Below, in pieces: positions 1 through 9,858 of a stretch of DNA of 64,000 nucleotides. A model generated the notes under the pieces. That model was not told where the DNA came from, ran no database searches, and saw only the letters and a program-made list of their open reading frames with translations. Numbering within the stretch: position 1 is the stretch's first letter; the number at the start of each line of letters is the position of its first letter. A program made the position numbers and the translations under genes. The stretch is from Serratia quinivorans (GTDB taxonomy: Bacteria > Pseudomonadota > Gammaproteobacteria > Enterobacterales > Enterobacteriaceae). Location: NCBI RefSeq assembly GCF_946227985.1, contig NZ_CAMKGL010000015.1, positions 57,192-121,191 of the forward strand, given 5' to 3'.

Positions 1-1
1 T

Positions 2-955
2 ATCAAAACCCGTACTGTCGTATTGATTGGCTGCCTGCTGCAGGTTTGCGCCGCACAGGCAGGTAAATTATCCATTGTTATCGATGACGTGGGCTATCGG
101 CCACATGAAGAAGGCGCCGTGCTGCAGATGCCAACCGCGATCTCCGTCGCCGTACTGCCCAACGCCCCTCATGCCCGCTTAATGGCCACCCGCGCCCACG
201 GCCAGGGGCGTGAAGTGCTGATCCATATGCCGATGGCACCGCTCAGCAAACAGCCGCTGGAACGCGATACGTTACAGCCGTCGATGAGCAGCGAAGAGAT
301 CCAGCGTATTATCCGCAATGCGGTCAATAATGTGCCCTATGCGGTGGGTATGAATAACCACATGGGCAGCGCCATGACCTCCAGCCTGCCGGGCATGCAG
401 AAAGTGATGCAGGCGCTCGACAGCTACCAGCTTTATTTCCTCGACAGCATGACCATTGGCAATAGCCAGGCCACCCGCGCTGCCGCCGGCACACACGTTA
501 AGGTGATCAAGCGCAAGGTATTCCTGGACGATACCGCCAACGAAGCCGACATCCGTCGGCAGTTTAACCGTGCGGTCGAGTTGGCACGACGTAATGGCTC
601 CGCCATCGCCATTGGCCACCCGCGCCCGGCGACGGTAAGGGTATTGCAGCAAATGCTGCCGACATTGCCGGCCGATATCGTGTTGGTAAAACCCAGCTCA
701 CTGCTGAATGAACCTCAGGGCGGCAGCGGTGGCAGTTACGTCCCACCAGCGGTCAAACCGCCGAAATCGCAGCCGAAGAACCCGTTCACCGGCGGTATCA
801 AGCAGTGTAAGGTCAAGTTACCGAAGGAAAAAGTCAGTGCAGGCAAGGTCATAAGTGTGATCGGTGAAAGTGTGGCACAGTCGCCGGCCGTAACCTTTAT
901 CAAACACCAGTGGCAACGCTGGACGGACTCAACGCCAGACAAACCCAAAGCATAA
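2..955 (+). CDS. yibQ: Divergent polysaccharide deacetylase family protein YibQ (5' end cut by window edge)
   Basis: The reading frame is open from the first bases, so the true start lies left of the window; a TTG at 23 is only an internal candidate. The visible part begins in a hydrophobic signal-peptide-like stretch ending around VCAAQA, followed by KLSIVIDDVGYR, typical of the YibQ (divergent polysaccharide deacetylase) family. Motifs include IDDVGY, HMPM, NHMGS and FLDS in the first half and AIGHPRP later. The protein is probably exported to the periplasm; its substrate is not established. The last roughly 85 residues are a Gly/Pro/Lys-rich tail beyond the deacetylase fold. It lies next to tdh-kbl, as in E. 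coli, with a shared terminator between the convergent genes. Confidence 0.9.
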   Translation: MKTRTVVLIGCLLQVCAAQAGKLSIVIDDVGYRPHEEGAVLQMPTAISVAVLPNAPHARLMATRAHGQGREVLIHMPMAPLSKQPLERDTLQPSMSSEEIQRIIRNAVNNVPYAVGMNNHMGSAMTSSLPGMQKVMQALDSYQLYFLDSMTIGNSQATRAAAGTHVKVIKRKVFLDDTANEADIRRQFNRAVELARRNGSAIAIGHPRPATVRVLQQMLPTLPADIVLVKPSSLLNEPQGGSGGSYVPPAVKPPKSQPKNPFTGGIKQCKVKLPKEKVSAGKVISVIGESVAQSPAVTFIKHQWQRWTDSTPDKPKA

Positions 956-983
956 AAAAAGGGCCGGAATTCCGGCCCTTTTT
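954..983. terminator. Bidirectional terminator between yibQ and tdh
   Basis: An 18-base perfect palindrome, GGGCCGGAATTCCGGCCC, is flanked by an A-run on the left and a T-run on the right. It can therefore stop both the rightward yibQ transcript and the leftward kbl-tdh transcript. Confidence 0.85.
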
Positions 984-1004
984 ACATCTAAACAGCAACT
1001 TAAA

Positions 1005-2030
1005 CTAATCCCAGCTCAAAACTACTTTGCCGGACTGACCGGAACGCATGGCATCAAAGCCCTGCTGGAACTGGTCGATTGAGAAACGGTGGGTGATGAT
1101 AGGCGTCAGATCCAGACCAGACTGGATCAGCGCGGCCATCTTGTACCAGGTCTCAAACATTTCGCGGCCGTAAATCCCTTTGATAAACAGCCCTTTGAAG
1201 ATCACCTGATTCCAGTCGATCGACATATCCGACGGTGGAATACCCAGCATGGCAATACGCCCGCCGTGGTTCATCGCATTGAGCAAGGTACGGAACGCCG
1301 GTGGCGCACCGGACATTTCCAACCCAACGTCAAAGCCCTCAGTCATGCCCAGCTCGGCCATTACGTCATTCAGGTTCTCTTTGCTGACGTTCACCGCACG
1401 GGTCACGCCCATTTTGCGCGCCAGATCCAGACGGTATTCGTTAACGTCAGTGATCACTACATGGCGGGCACCAACGTGCTTGCACACCGCCGCCGCCATG
1501 ATGCCGATCGGCCCGGCACCGGAAACCAGCACGTCTTCGCCAACCAGATCAAACGACAGCGCGGTGTGAACCGCATTGCCGAACGGGTCGAAGATAGACG
1601 CCAGCTCATCGGAAATATTGTCCGGGATTTTGAAGGCGTTAAACGCCGGGATCACCAGATATTCAGCAAATGAGCCTGGGCGGTTCACGCCCACGCCGGT
1701 GGTATTGCGGCACAGGTGTGTACGGCCACCACGGCAGTTACGGCAATGGCCACAGGTGATATGGCCTTCGCCGGAAACGCGGTCACCGACGGTGAAGCCT
1801 TTGACTTCCTGGCCGATGGCAACCACTTCACCGACATACTCATGGCCGACCACCATAGGGACCGGGATGGTTTTCTGTGACCATTCATCCCAGTTATAAA
1901 TATGAACATCGGTACCGCAGATCGCAGTTTTACGGATTTTAATCATGATGTCGTTATGGCCCAGCTCCGGCTGAGGCACATCGGTCATCCAAATCCCTTC
2001 TTCCGCTTTCAGTTTTGACAATGCTTTCAT
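1005..2030 (-). CDS. tdh: L-threonine 3-dehydrogenase
   Basis: This cytoplasmic zinc enzyme oxidises L-threonine to 2-amino-3-ketobutyrate with NAD+, the first step of threonine degradation to glycine and acetyl-CoA. The 341-residue protein has the usual length of the family. Catalytic-zinc residues are visible at Cys38 ([14 protein letters not shown]) and His63-Glu64 (GHEYVGEV). The structural-zinc cysteines are Cys93, Cys96, Cys99 and Cys107. A Rossmann motif, [10 protein letters not shown], follows in the middle. The gene starts 9 bases after the kbl stop, so the two form one operon with kbl first, as in E. coli. Confidence 0.98.
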   Translation of the reverse strand: MKALSKLKAEEGIWMTDVPQPELGHNDIMIKIRKTAICGTDVHIYNWDEWSQKTIPVPMVVGHEYVGEVVAIGQEVKGFTVGDRVSGEGHITCGHCRNCRGGRTHLCRNTTGVGVNRPGSFAEYLVIPAFNAFKIPDNISDELASIFDPFGNAVHTALSFDLVGEDVLVSGAGPIGIMAAAVCKHVGARHVVITDVNEYRLDLARKMGVTRAVNVSKENLNDVMAELGMTEGFDVGLEMSGAPPAFRTLLNAMNHGGRIAMLGIPPSDMSIDWNQVIFKGLFIKGIYGREMFETWYKMAALIQSGLDLTPIITHRFSIDQFQQGFDAMRSGQSGKVVLSWD

Positions 2031-2039
2031 GGTTTTACC

Positions 2040-3236
2040 TTATGCAATAACGCCAAGATCTTTACCGATACGAATGAACGCCGCAATCGCACGTTCAATT
2101 TGCTCCGGGGTGTGATCGGCGGACATCTGGGTACGGATGCGCGCCTGGCCTTTCGGCACCACCGGATAGAAGAAACCCGTTACATAAATGCCTTCCTTGA
2201 GCAACGCATTGGCAAATTCCTGCGCCAGTTTTGCTTCACCCAACATCACCGGGATGATGGCGTGATCGGCCCCGGCCAGCGTAAAGCCCGCCGCGGTCAT
2301 TTTTTCACGGAACAGGCTGGCATTGGCCCACAGACGGTCGCGCAACGCGTCACCCTGCTCCAGCAGTTCCAGGACTTTAATCGAAGCGGCAACGATCGCC
2401 GGCGCCAACGAGTTGGAGAACAGATAGGGGCGTGAACGCTGACGCAGCCACTCAACCACTTCTTTCTTCGCCGCAGTATAACCGCCGGAAGCGCCGCCCA
2501 AGGCCTTGCCCAGGGTGCCGGTAATGATGTCGACGCGACCCATGACTTCACAATATTCGTGTGTGCCGCGCCCGTTGGCCCCGACAAAACCGACCGCGTG
2601 GGAGTCATCGACCATCACCAGCGCCTGATATTGATCCGCCAAGTCACACACCCCTTTCAGGTTGGCTATCACGCCGTCCATCGAGAACACGCCGTCGGTG
2701 GCGATCATAATGTGGCGTGCGCCGTCGGCTTTCGCCTGCTCAAGCTGCGCGGCCAGTTCGGTCATGTCGTTGTTGGCGTAGCGGTAGCGTTTCGCCTTGC
2801 ACAGGCGGACGCCGTCAATGATTGACGCATGGTTCAATGCATCGGAGATAATCGCGTCTTCCGGGCCCAACAGGGTTTCGAACAGCCCGCCGTTGGCATC
2901 AAAACAGGAGGAATACAGAATGGCGTCTTCCATGCCGAGAAAATCGGCCAGCTTTTGTTCCAACTGTTTATGGCTGTCCTGGGTGCCGCAGATAAAGCGC
3001 ACCGACGCCATGCCGAAACCGTGGCTGTCCATACCGGCCTTGGCTGCCGCGATCATTGCCGGGTGGTTGGCCAGGCCAAGATAGTTGTTGGCGCAGAAGT
3101 TGATCACATGGCGGCCGTCAGCAACGGCAATATCCGCCTGCTGAGCGCTGGTGATGATGCGTTCTTCTTTGAACAAACCTTCGCTGCGGGTAGTCTCAAG
3201 TTGTTGTTCCAACTGCTGATAAAAAGACGCGGACAT
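2040..3236 (-). CDS. kbl: 2-amino-3-ketobutyrate CoA ligase (glycine C-acetyltransferase)
   Basis: Kbl is a pyridoxal-phosphate enzyme that cleaves 2-amino-3-ketobutyrate with CoA to give glycine and acetyl-CoA, using the unstable product of Tdh. The 398 residues match the alpha-oxoamine synthase family. The PLP lysine is Lys244 in [10 protein letters not shown], and DDSHAVGF around residue 210 contains the cofactor-binding Asp and His. It is the promoter-proximal gene of the kbl-tdh operon and is divergent from hldD. Confidence 0.98.
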   Translation of the reverse strand: MSASFYQQLEQQLETTRSEGLFKEERIITSAQQADIAVADGRHVINFCANNYLGLANHPAMIAAAKAGMDSHGFGMASVRFICGTQDSHKQLEQKLADFLGMEDAILYSSCFDANGGLFETLLGPEDAIISDALNHASIIDGVRLCKAKRYRYANNDMTELAAQLEQAKADGARHIMIATDGVFSMDGVIANLKGVCDLADQYQALVMVDDSHAVGFVGANGRGTHEYCEVMGRVDIITGTLGKALGGASGGYTAAKKEVVEWLRQRSRPYLFSNSLAPAIVAASIKVLELLEQGDALRDRLWANASLFREKMTAAGFTLAGADHAIIPVMLGEAKLAQEFANALLKEGIYVTGFFYPVVPKGQARIRTQMSADHTPEQIERAIAAFIRIGKDLGVIA

Positions 3237-3393
3237 TCGGTTATCTCCAGGATTGGTCTGTTTTCAACATATTTTACTGATTTGTAACCAAACTGACGAG
3301 AATCTGCGGGAGAGAATATGAAAATTGCAGCAGATATCACGGCAAAGTGCTGTGGAGCTCGACATCGCGGGATATTCAGAGCCCGTCCGATGT

Positions 3394-3421
3394 TTGCGAC
3401 GACATGAAATGCTATTATAAG
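3394..3421 (+). promoter_or_regulatory. Candidate promoter of hldD
   Basis: TTGCGA and TATAAG are separated by 16 bases, about 55 bases before the hldD start codon. It is the best sigma70-like match I see in the 240-base divergent region between kbl and hldD. The -35 element is imperfect and no heat-shock-type promoter was recognised with confidence. Confidence 0.4.
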
Positions 3422-3476
3422 CAGCATTGAGCGTGGGGCACTGTGTCCCACCGGGCAGAATAACAGGGGTAACCCA

Positions 3477-4406
3477 ATGATTATCGTCACTGGTGGCGCC
3501 GGCATGATCGGCAGCAATATCATTAAGGCGCTGAATGACACAGGGTATCGCGATATCCTGGTGGTAGATAACCTGAAAGACGGCACCAAATTCGCCAACC
3601 TGGTCGATCTCGATATCGCCGACTATATCGATAAAGAAGATTTCATCGCCAATATCATCGCCGGTGACGATCTGGGCGAAATCGACGCCATCTTCCATGA
3701 GGGCGCCTGCTCTTCCACCACCGAGTGGGACGGCAAGTACATGATGGACAATAACTATCAGTACTCCAAAGACCTGCTGCACTACTGCCTGGATCGCGAA
3801 ATTCCGTTCCTGTATGCCTCATCCGCAGCCACCTACGGCGGCCGCGAAGAATTTATCGAAGAGCGCCAATTTGAAGCACCGCTGAACGTCTACGGCTACT
3901 CCAAATTCCTGTTCGACCAATATGTCCGTGAAATTCTGCCGCAGGCGGATTCGCAGATTTGCGGCTTCCGTTACTTCAACGTTTATGGCCCGCGCGAAGG
4001 TCACAAAGGCAGCATGGCCAGCGTGGCGTTCCACCTGAACGGCCAGATCAACCGCGGCGAGAGCCCAAAACTGTTCGACGGCAGCCAGGACTTCAAACGT
4101 GACTTCATCTACGTCGGCGACGTGGCGGCAGTAAACCTGTGGTTCTTGAAAAGCGGCGTATCCGGCATCTTCAACTGCGGCACCGGCCGTGCTGAAACCT
4201 TCCAGGCGGTCGCCGATGCGGTGGTCGATTTCCACCAGAAGGGGGCGGTAGAAAATATCCCGTTCCCGGAAAAACTGAAGGGTCGCTACCAGGCATTCAC
4301 TCAGGCCGATCTGACCAAACTGCGCGCTGCCGGTTATGACGCACCGTTCAAAACGGTCGCCGAGGGCGTGAAAGAGTACATGGCCTGGTTGAACCGCACC
4401 GCTTAA
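3477..4406 (+). CDS. hldD: ADP-L-glycero-D-manno-heptose 6-epimerase
   Basis: HldD (RfaD/GmhD) converts ADP-D-glycero- to ADP-L-glycero-D-manno-heptose, the donor for the LPS inner core. It is an extended short-chain dehydrogenase of 309 residues. The N-terminal nucleotide-binding motif is TGGAGMIG. The catalytic Ser-Tyr-Lys set is visible at [10 protein letters not shown] (Ser115/116) and NVYGYSK (Tyr139, Lys143). The start follows AGGGGT at suitable distance. It opens the waa cluster, with waaF 23 bases downstream, so donor synthesis and heptose transfer are co-transcribed. Confidence 0.98.
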   Translation: MIIVTGGAGMIGSNIIKALNDTGYRDILVVDNLKDGTKFANLVDLDIADYIDKEDFIANIIAGDDLGEIDAIFHEGACSSTTEWDGKYMMDNNYQYSKDLLHYCLDREIPFLYASSAATYGGREEFIEERQFEAPLNVYGYSKFLFDQYVREILPQADSQICGFRYFNVYGPREGHKGSMASVAFHLNGQINRGESPKLFDGSQDFKRDFIYVGDVAAVNLWFLKSGVSGIFNCGTGRAETFQAVADAVVDFHQKGAVENIPFPEKLKGRYQAFTQADLTKLRAAGYDAPFKTVAEGVKEYMAWLNRTA

Positions 4407-4429
4407 GCTGAAGGGATTTGACGTAGGGT

Positions 4430-5476
4430 ATGAAAATACTGGTTATCGGCCCTTCTTGGGTTGGCGATATGATGATGTCGCAAAGTCTCTACCGCACCCT
4501 GAAGGCCGAGCACCCGACGGCAGAAATTGATGTGATGGCGCCGGCCTGGTGCCGTCCATTACTGGCGCGTATGCCTGAGGTCAATCAGGCCCTGTCGATG
4601 CCATTGGGCCACGGTGCGCTGGCGCTCGGCGAACGCCGACGACTGGGGCATGCCCTGCGAGCCAACGGCTACGATCGCGCCTATGTACTGCCAAACTCAT
4701 TCAAATCCGCACTGGTGCCTTTCTTTGCCAAGGTGCCGCAACGCACCGGCTGGCGCGGGGAAATGCGCTATGGCCTGCTGAATGATATTCGCTTGCTGGA
4801 CAAAACCGCCTTTCCGCTGATGGTGCAGCGTTACGTAGCCCTCGCCTATGACAAACAACGCATTCAGCGCGCCGAAGACCTGCCACAGCCTCTGTTATGG
4901 CCGCAACTGCAGGTCAGCGACGAAGAAATTGCCGAAACCACCGCCGCCTTCAATCTGACCGATCATCGGCCGATTATCGGCTTTTGCCCAGGCGCCGAAT
5001 TTGGCCCAGCCAAACGCTGGCCGCACTATCATTACGCCCGGCTTGCGCAGAAGCTGATTGACCAGGGTTATCAAATCGCCCTGTTTGGCTCCGCCAAAGA
5101 TAATGAAGCGGGTGAGCAGATACGGGCCGCGCTGGATGATGACTCTCGCGGCTTTTGCATGAATCTGGCCGGGGAAACCCAGCTTGAGCAAGCGGTGATC
5201 CTGCTGGCTTCCTGTTCGGCCGTGGTCAGTAACGACTCCGGCCTGATGCACGTCGCCGCAGCATTGAACAAACCGCTGATCGCCTTGTACGGCCCAAGCA
5301 GCCCGGACTTCACGCCGCCGCTGTCCAACAAGGCCAAAGTGATCCGCTTAATAAGCGGTTACCATAAGATACGCAAAGGCGATGCCGAGCAGGGATACCA
5401 TCAGAGCCTGATCGATATTCAGCCACAGCAGGTGTTGGACGCGCTGACGCCGTTACTTGCCGCCAGCGAGGAATAA
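4430..5476 (+). CDS. waaF: ADP-heptose:LPS heptosyltransferase II
   Basis: WaaF (RfaF) adds the second L,D-heptose to the LPS inner core at the cytoplasmic face of the inner membrane. The 348 residues show the GT9 two-domain plan: an N-terminal MKILVIGPSWVGDMMMSQSL acceptor-side strand and loop, and a C-terminal nucleotide-sugar domain with FCPGAEFGPAKRWP and SNDSGLMHVAAAL. It lies between hldD and waaC, with only two bases before waaC, the universal enterobacterial order. Confidence 0.98.
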   Translation: MKILVIGPSWVGDMMMSQSLYRTLKAEHPTAEIDVMAPAWCRPLLARMPEVNQALSMPLGHGALALGERRRLGHALRANGYDRAYVLPNSFKSALVPFFAKVPQRTGWRGEMRYGLLNDIRLLDKTAFPLMVQRYVALAYDKQRIQRAEDLPQPLLWPQLQVSDEEIAETTAAFNLTDHRPIIGFCPGAEFGPAKRWPHYHYARLAQKLIDQGYQIALFGSAKDNEAGEQIRAALDDDSRGFCMNLAGETQLEQAVILLASCSAVVSNDSGLMHVAAALNKPLIALYGPSSPDFTPPLSNKAKVIRLISGYHKIRKGDAEQGYHQSLIDIQPQQVLDALTPLLAASEE

Positions 5477-5478
5477 GC

Positions 5479-6444
5479 ATGCAGGTGTTGATTGTTAAAA
5501 CTTCCTCCATGGGAGATGTACTCCATACGCTGCCGGCGTTGACCGACGCGATGCAGGCGATCCCCGGCATCCGCTTTGACTGGGTGGTAGAGGAAGGTTT
5601 CAGCCAAATTCCCACCTGGCATCCGGCGGTAGACCGCGTTATCCCGGTGGCAATCCGCCGTTGGCGCAAAAACTGGTTCGGCAGCGAAACCCGCCAGCAA
5701 CGTTGCGACTTTAAACGTGTGGTGCAGGAACGTGACTACGATGTCGTGATCGACGCCCAGGGGCTAATCAAAAGCGCCGCGCTGATCACCCGTATCGCCA
5801 AAGGCAGCAAACATGGCCAGGACAGCAAAAGCGCCCGCGAACCTTTCGCAAGCTGGTTTTATAACCATCGCCATGATATCGACAAACAACAGCATGCCGT
5901 AGAACGCACACGTGAGCTGTTCGCCAAAAGCCTGGGCTATGACAAGCCGGACAGCTACGGCGATTACGCCATTGCGGCCCGCTTTCTGAGCCATCTGCCG
6001 GCCGATGCCGGGCAGTATCTGGTGTTTTTGCACGCCACAACCCGCGACGAAAAACACTGGCCGGAAGATCACTGGCGCGACCTGATTACGTTGGCCGCAG
6101 CGAGCGGATTAAAGATTAAACTGCCGTGGGGCGCAGAGCACGAACGTCAGCGCGCGCTGCGTCTGGCGGAAGGCTTTTCACAGGTTGAAGTTTTGCCAAA
6201 ACTCAGTCTGCAACAGGTGGCCGAAGTCCTGGCAGGCGCAAAAGCCGTTGTCTCGGTTGATACCGGCCTCAGCCACTTGACCGCCGCGCTCGACAGGCCG
6301 AATATCACGCTGTTTGGCCCCACCGATCCAGGCTTGATCGGCGGCTATGGTCAGAATCAACACTCATTGATTTCCCCAGAAAAAAGCATGGCAACCCTCA
6401 CCGCCGACGCAGTCTGGGCAGAGTTGCAAAAGGTTATCGAATGA
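5479..6444 (+). CDS. waaC: ADP-heptose:LPS heptosyltransferase I
   Basis: WaaC (RfaC) transfers the first heptose onto Kdo2-lipid A. The 321-residue protein begins MQVLIVKTSSMGDVLHTLPA; Ser-Ser-Met-Gly-Asp is the WaaC signature and the aspartate is the catalytic base in the family. HATTRDEKHWPEDHW and SVDTGLSHLTAAL mark the donor-binding domain. Its last four bases overlap the next glycosyltransferase start (ATGA), so translation is probably coupled. Confidence 0.98.
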   Translation: MQVLIVKTSSMGDVLHTLPALTDAMQAIPGIRFDWVVEEGFSQIPTWHPAVDRVIPVAIRRWRKNWFGSETRQQRCDFKRVVQERDYDVVIDAQGLIKSAALITRIAKGSKHGQDSKSAREPFASWFYNHRHDIDKQQHAVERTRELFAKSLGYDKPDSYGDYAIAARFLSHLPADAGQYLVFLHATTRDEKHWPEDHWRDLITLAAASGLKIKLPWGAEHERQRALRLAEGFSQVEVLPKLSLQQVAEVLAGAKAVVSVDTGLSHLTAALDRPNITLFGPTDPGLIGGYGQNQHSLISPEKSMATLTADAVWAELQKVIE

Positions 6445-7610
6445 AAAAGCTGCATGTTATCAATTTGGGGAAAATGGGGGGCGTTGAACGCCTGTTCCTG
6501 CAGTACATCAACGACACCAGCGACGGTAGCAATGAGGTGATTTGCATCAGCAGTGAAGTCGGCGAAGAAATACGTCGGCAAATGCCTGACCAAAAAGTTA
6601 CCTTTGCGAATCGACTGTTCAACGCGCTACCACTACGCTGCCCGCAATTTTTACGCAAATACTTGCTGAAAAGAAAAATCGAGCGGGCCAACGCCGACGT
6701 GGTAATCGTTTGGGACCTGATACCGGGCCTGGCAGCAAAACCTAAACGCAGCAAGCTGGTGTATTACGATCACGGCTGTTCATGGCGCTATCCGAAAAAC
6801 CACAAAACATTACGTTTTCTGGCAATGTTGGACGGCTGCATCTCTGCGTCCTACGCCTCAAAACGGGTTATGGCGCTGCGGTTTAACCTGCCTTGCCCTA
6901 ATCACGTGGTGATAAATCGGCTGAAAACGCCTTCGGGCATCAGCGATAACCTGAAACCGCTCAGTAAACCGGTCAGGATCGGCACGGCATCACGCTTGGT
7001 GAGCCTGAAAGGCATTAGTGTTTCGTTGCTGATGATGCAAGAGCTGCTGCGTCGTGGGCATGACGTGACATTGGAGATCGCCGGCAAGGGCCCGGATCGG
7101 CAGGCATTTGAAGCGTTGGCGGAAAAACTCGAGCTGGGTGATCGCGTCACCTTCAGCGGCTTCCAGGAAAACGTAGCCGACTTCTTCAACCGCACGCATA
7201 TCTACATGAGTACACCGATCACCGAACCCTTCGGCTTATCCTGTATGGAAGCGTTGTATTTTGGCGTACCGGTGATTTTCCCGCAGGTCGATGGCCAACC
7301 CGAGGTAATTAAAGACGGGCACTGCGGCATTGGGCTAACGCCTTCGGTGACGATTGAAGAACATCAACGCTTGACCGGAATAGCGGTAGATTTCCCGCAC
7401 GATGTTTACGATCCGGTTAGCGATACCCTGGTAACGCCGAAACTGCTGTCACACCTTGAGTGCGCGAATGCGGTGGAAAGGCTGATGGTGTCGGAAATCT
7501 ATCAAAGCATGAGTCAAAATGCGCAACGTTACCCGGCCGAACATTTCAGCTATGCCATGTTCAAAACCGAGTTTGAAGACGCGATGAAATCATTTATTGT
7601 CCAACCGTAA
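6441..7610 (+). CDS. Glycosyltransferase family 4 (LPS core, acceptor not assigned)
   Basis: This 389-residue cytoplasmic protein is a retaining GT-B glycosyltransferase of family GT4. Evidence is the N-terminal INLGKMGGVERLFLQYI loop, the central IGTASRLVSLKGI motif, EIAGKGPDRQAFEALA, and the C-terminal EPFGLSCMEALYFGVPVIFP, which carries the E-x7-E nucleotide-sugar motif. It overlaps waaC by four bases and precedes waaL, placing it in the outer-core part of the cluster. By position it could add a hexose to the outer core, but donor and acceptor cannot be read from sequence. Confidence 0.85.
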   Translation: MKKLHVINLGKMGGVERLFLQYINDTSDGSNEVICISSEVGEEIRRQMPDQKVTFANRLFNALPLRCPQFLRKYLLKRKIERANADVVIVWDLIPGLAAKPKRSKLVYYDHGCSWRYPKNHKTLRFLAMLDGCISASYASKRVMALRFNLPCPNHVVINRLKTPSGISDNLKPLSKPVRIGTASRLVSLKGISVSLLMMQELLRRGHDVTLEIAGKGPDRQAFEALAEKLELGDRVTFSGFQENVADFFNRTHIYMSTPITEPFGLSCMEALYFGVPVIFPQVDGQPEVIKDGHCGIGLTPSVTIEEHQRLTGIAVDFPHDVYDPVSDTLVTPKLLSHLECANAVERLMVSEIYQSMSQNAQRYPAEHFSYAMFKTEFEDAMKSFIVQP

Positions 7611-7632
7611 TGTGAGCCGGAAACCAAGAACC

Positions 7633-8868
7633 ATGCTACTAAAAGATACAATACCGCATCCCGCCTTCAGTTATCTCATCTATCTGGGATGCGCCATCGC
7701 CTTTTGCACGATCCCTTTCGGCTCCGATACCGGGCGCAATCTTTTTTATGTCGCCAGCTATATCTCATTTATCGCCGTCTGTTTAAACCTGAAGTATTAT
7801 TTTAAAAACAAAAGAAACCTTATCGTGCCCATTTTATTTTTCTGCGTCGGCATGGGAAGCATTTTCTGGCTGCAGCACTTCAAACAACCGGGCGATTACA
7901 TCAATATTTACCGCTCATACATGTCGACCGGCAAGTTGCAGATCGCCACCGCTTTTATTCTGCTCATCGCGCTAAATGAGCGCCTTTGCATGCAGCGCGC
8001 ATTTATTATTATTGCGTTGGTGGCAGGTATTACGGTCAACGGTTATTCCCTCTATCAGGGGCTGTGGCTGGATATTCCACGTGTAGAACTCAATTTTGAT
8101 CGTGCCACCGTTGCCGCTTACCTGATTACTGCCATCAACCTGGTGATGATGCAGACAATACTGATGCTACAGACCAAATACCGCATCCCGCTATACATTA
8201 TCGGATTCCTGGTGACCTTCTCCACACTGGTGATCACCGGCACGCGAGCGGCAATGCTGGTTTATCCGGTTGCCGTTGCCCTGTCGATATTGGCGACAAA
8301 GAGTCTGATTTCCCATAAGCATAAAATTCAGTTGATTGCCTCAGTGCCGCTGCTGCTCCTTGTCTGCGGCTTCATCTTTAAATCACAGATAGAACAGCGC
8401 ATTACCGATTTTAAAACCAATATGCAACTGGTGAATACTCCGGAAATCGATAACTCGGTTATGTCCCGTCTTTCGATGCAAATAATCGGCGTACGTACTG
8501 GTACCATGGCACCCCTGGGGCAGTCTGCAGAGCAACGCGGAGAGGAAATCAAAACCATTGTCGCCAAGCAGCCTGAACTGTATGGCGTCATGCCTTATAT
8601 CAATGTGCATCTGCATAACGAACTGCTGGAGACCTATTCACTCAAAGGTGTTTGGGGCGTGTTATTTTTGCTGGCGCTCTACATTGGCCTCTTCGTTTCT
8701 TCACTCAAGCCCTATCGTAATGCGATGCTGCTGGGAGTGACATTCAGCCTGTTTGTCTATGGACTCAGCGACGTTATCTTCTTCAGCACCGAAGGCACTG
8801 CCATGTTCTGCCTGGCGATTATCGCCAGCGTGTTATCAGTGAAGAAAACGCCCCCGGCTCAGGATTGA
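7633..8868 (+). CDS. waaL: O-antigen ligase (WaaL-type) family membrane protein
   Basis: The protein has about ten to twelve hydrophobic segments and a large loop before the last ones, the layout of the WaaL/Wzy_C family that joins O-antigen from undecaprenyl pyrophosphate to lipid A-core at the periplasmic side. Arginine in TGTRAAMLVYP and histidine in INVHLHNELLETYSLKG correspond to the positively charged and histidine residues important in ligases. I start it at ATG 7633 (411 residues); GTG 7612 or TTG 7597 would extend it by 7 or 12. It could instead be a polymerase, but its place in the waa cluster favours the ligase. Confidence 0.85.
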   Translation: MLLKDTIPHPAFSYLIYLGCAIAFCTIPFGSDTGRNLFYVASYISFIAVCLNLKYYFKNKRNLIVPILFFCVGMGSIFWLQHFKQPGDYINIYRSYMSTGKLQIATAFILLIALNERLCMQRAFIIIALVAGITVNGYSLYQGLWLDIPRVELNFDRATVAAYLITAINLVMMQTILMLQTKYRIPLYIIGFLVTFSTLVITGTRAAMLVYPVAVALSILATKSLISHKHKIQLIASVPLLLLVCGFIFKSQIEQRITDFKTNMQLVNTPEIDNSVMSRLSMQIIGVRTGTMAPLGQSAEQRGEEIKTIVAKQPELYGVMPYINVHLHNELLETYSLKGVWGVLFLLALYIGLFVSSLKPYRNAMLLGVTFSLFVYGLSDVIFFSTEGTAMFCLAIIASVLSVKKTPPAQD

Positions 8869-8874
8869 AAAAAC

Positions 8875-9858
8875 ATGGATTCATCACCACACCTGCTCAG
8901 CTTTATCGTGCCATTTTACAATAACGAAAATTTCGTGGTCGCCAGCCTGAGCTCGCTGTTCAACCAGATTGGTGATGATATTGAGGTAGTTATCATAGAT
9001 GATGGCTCAACGGACGCATCCGCTTCACTGGTTCGCCAACTATTGGCCGAACGGCAGCATCCGCATGTGACTTTTATCTCGCAGAAAAATGGTGGCATCG
9101 CTTACGCCCGTAACATCGGGCTGCATCACGCCAAAGGGCGCTATATTACGTTCCTTGACGGTGATGATTTACTGAGCAGTAACTACCTGACCATCCTGCG
9201 GCCATTGCTGATTGCCAATGAATATGACCTGATTGACTTTAACTATCAGAAATTCACCGAAACCCCGCCGGCACAAGCTGTCGAGACAGGCGCTAACTGC
9301 AGCACTTATGATTTTGCCAATCGCGGGCTGTCCTGTTTAACCCCATTATTTGCCAACTCAATGTGGCATCTCTGGAGCCGGGTCTACAGGCATACATTGC
9401 TGGGGAGCGAGTCATTCGAAAACGGTCGACGTTATGAAGACGTGATCTTCACCCCTTTCCTGTATTTCAAAACCCGGAAGATTGCCCATATCGAGCAGGT
9501 GCTTTATTTCTACCGTGACAATGGCCACGGGATCACCCGCAATGTCAAAGCCAAAGACATTGAAGATATGCTGTTTGCTATCAACAAAATGCTGCGCTAT
9601 ATCGACCAACATCCCGGTGATGAACCGCTGCGGCAGTTGGCGGCCTTAATGCTCGCCAACTGTTTTTCTGAAATGAGGGGCATGTCGAAGGTGCTGTATG
9701 GGTACTATCACTATCAGCTGGAGGTGCTCCACACTCTTCGCCGGCTGGCTGGCGTATGCCGCAATAGTGATGTACCGCGTAAAAAAATCCTGCAAATGCG
9801 CTACGCCCGAATAGATTCCTGGCTGTCAAAAATCCGCTGGCGATTGAAAAAGCGCTAA
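8875..9858 (+). CDS. Glycosyltransferase family 2 (LPS core or surface sugar)
   Basis: A GT-A inverting glycosyltransferase of 327 residues. The N-terminal GT2 domain contains SFIVPFYNNE, the nucleotide-binding VVIIDDGSTDAS, the NGGIAYARNIG motif and the metal-binding FLDGDDLLS (DxD type). The C-terminal part is basic and helical. It ends the rightward block hldD-waaF-waaC-GT4-waaL-GT2. Its TAA overlaps the stop codon of the opposing GT9 gene, with no terminator between. The sugar added is unknown; it could modify the outer core or the ligated chain. Confidence 0.85.
   Translation: MDSSPHLLSFIVPFYNNENFVVASLSSLFNQIGDDIEVVIIDDGSTDASASLVRQLLAERQHPHVTFISQKNGGIAYARNIGLHHAKGRYITFLDGDDLLSSNYLTILRPLLIANEYDLIDFNYQKFTETPPAQAVETGANCSTYDFANRGLSCLTPLFANSMWHLWSRVYRHTLLGSESFENGRRYEDVIFTPFLYFKTRKIAHIEQVLYFYRDNGHGITRNVKAKDIEDMLFAINKMLRYIDQHPGDEPLRQLAALMLANCFSEMRGMSKVLYGYYHYQLEVLHTLRRLAGVCRNSDVPRKKILQMRYARIDSWLSKIRWRLKKR

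Noticed and set aside
1089..1673. Long plus-strand frame opposite tdh, and many similar frames opposite other genes
   Set aside because: They are antisense shadows of high-GC coding sequence without family motifs or ribosome-binding sites.
3318..3407. A 29-codon plus-strand frame with GGGAG upstream, between kbl and hldD
   Set aside because: Too short to judge, composition is not protein-like, and it overlaps the hldD promoter candidate.
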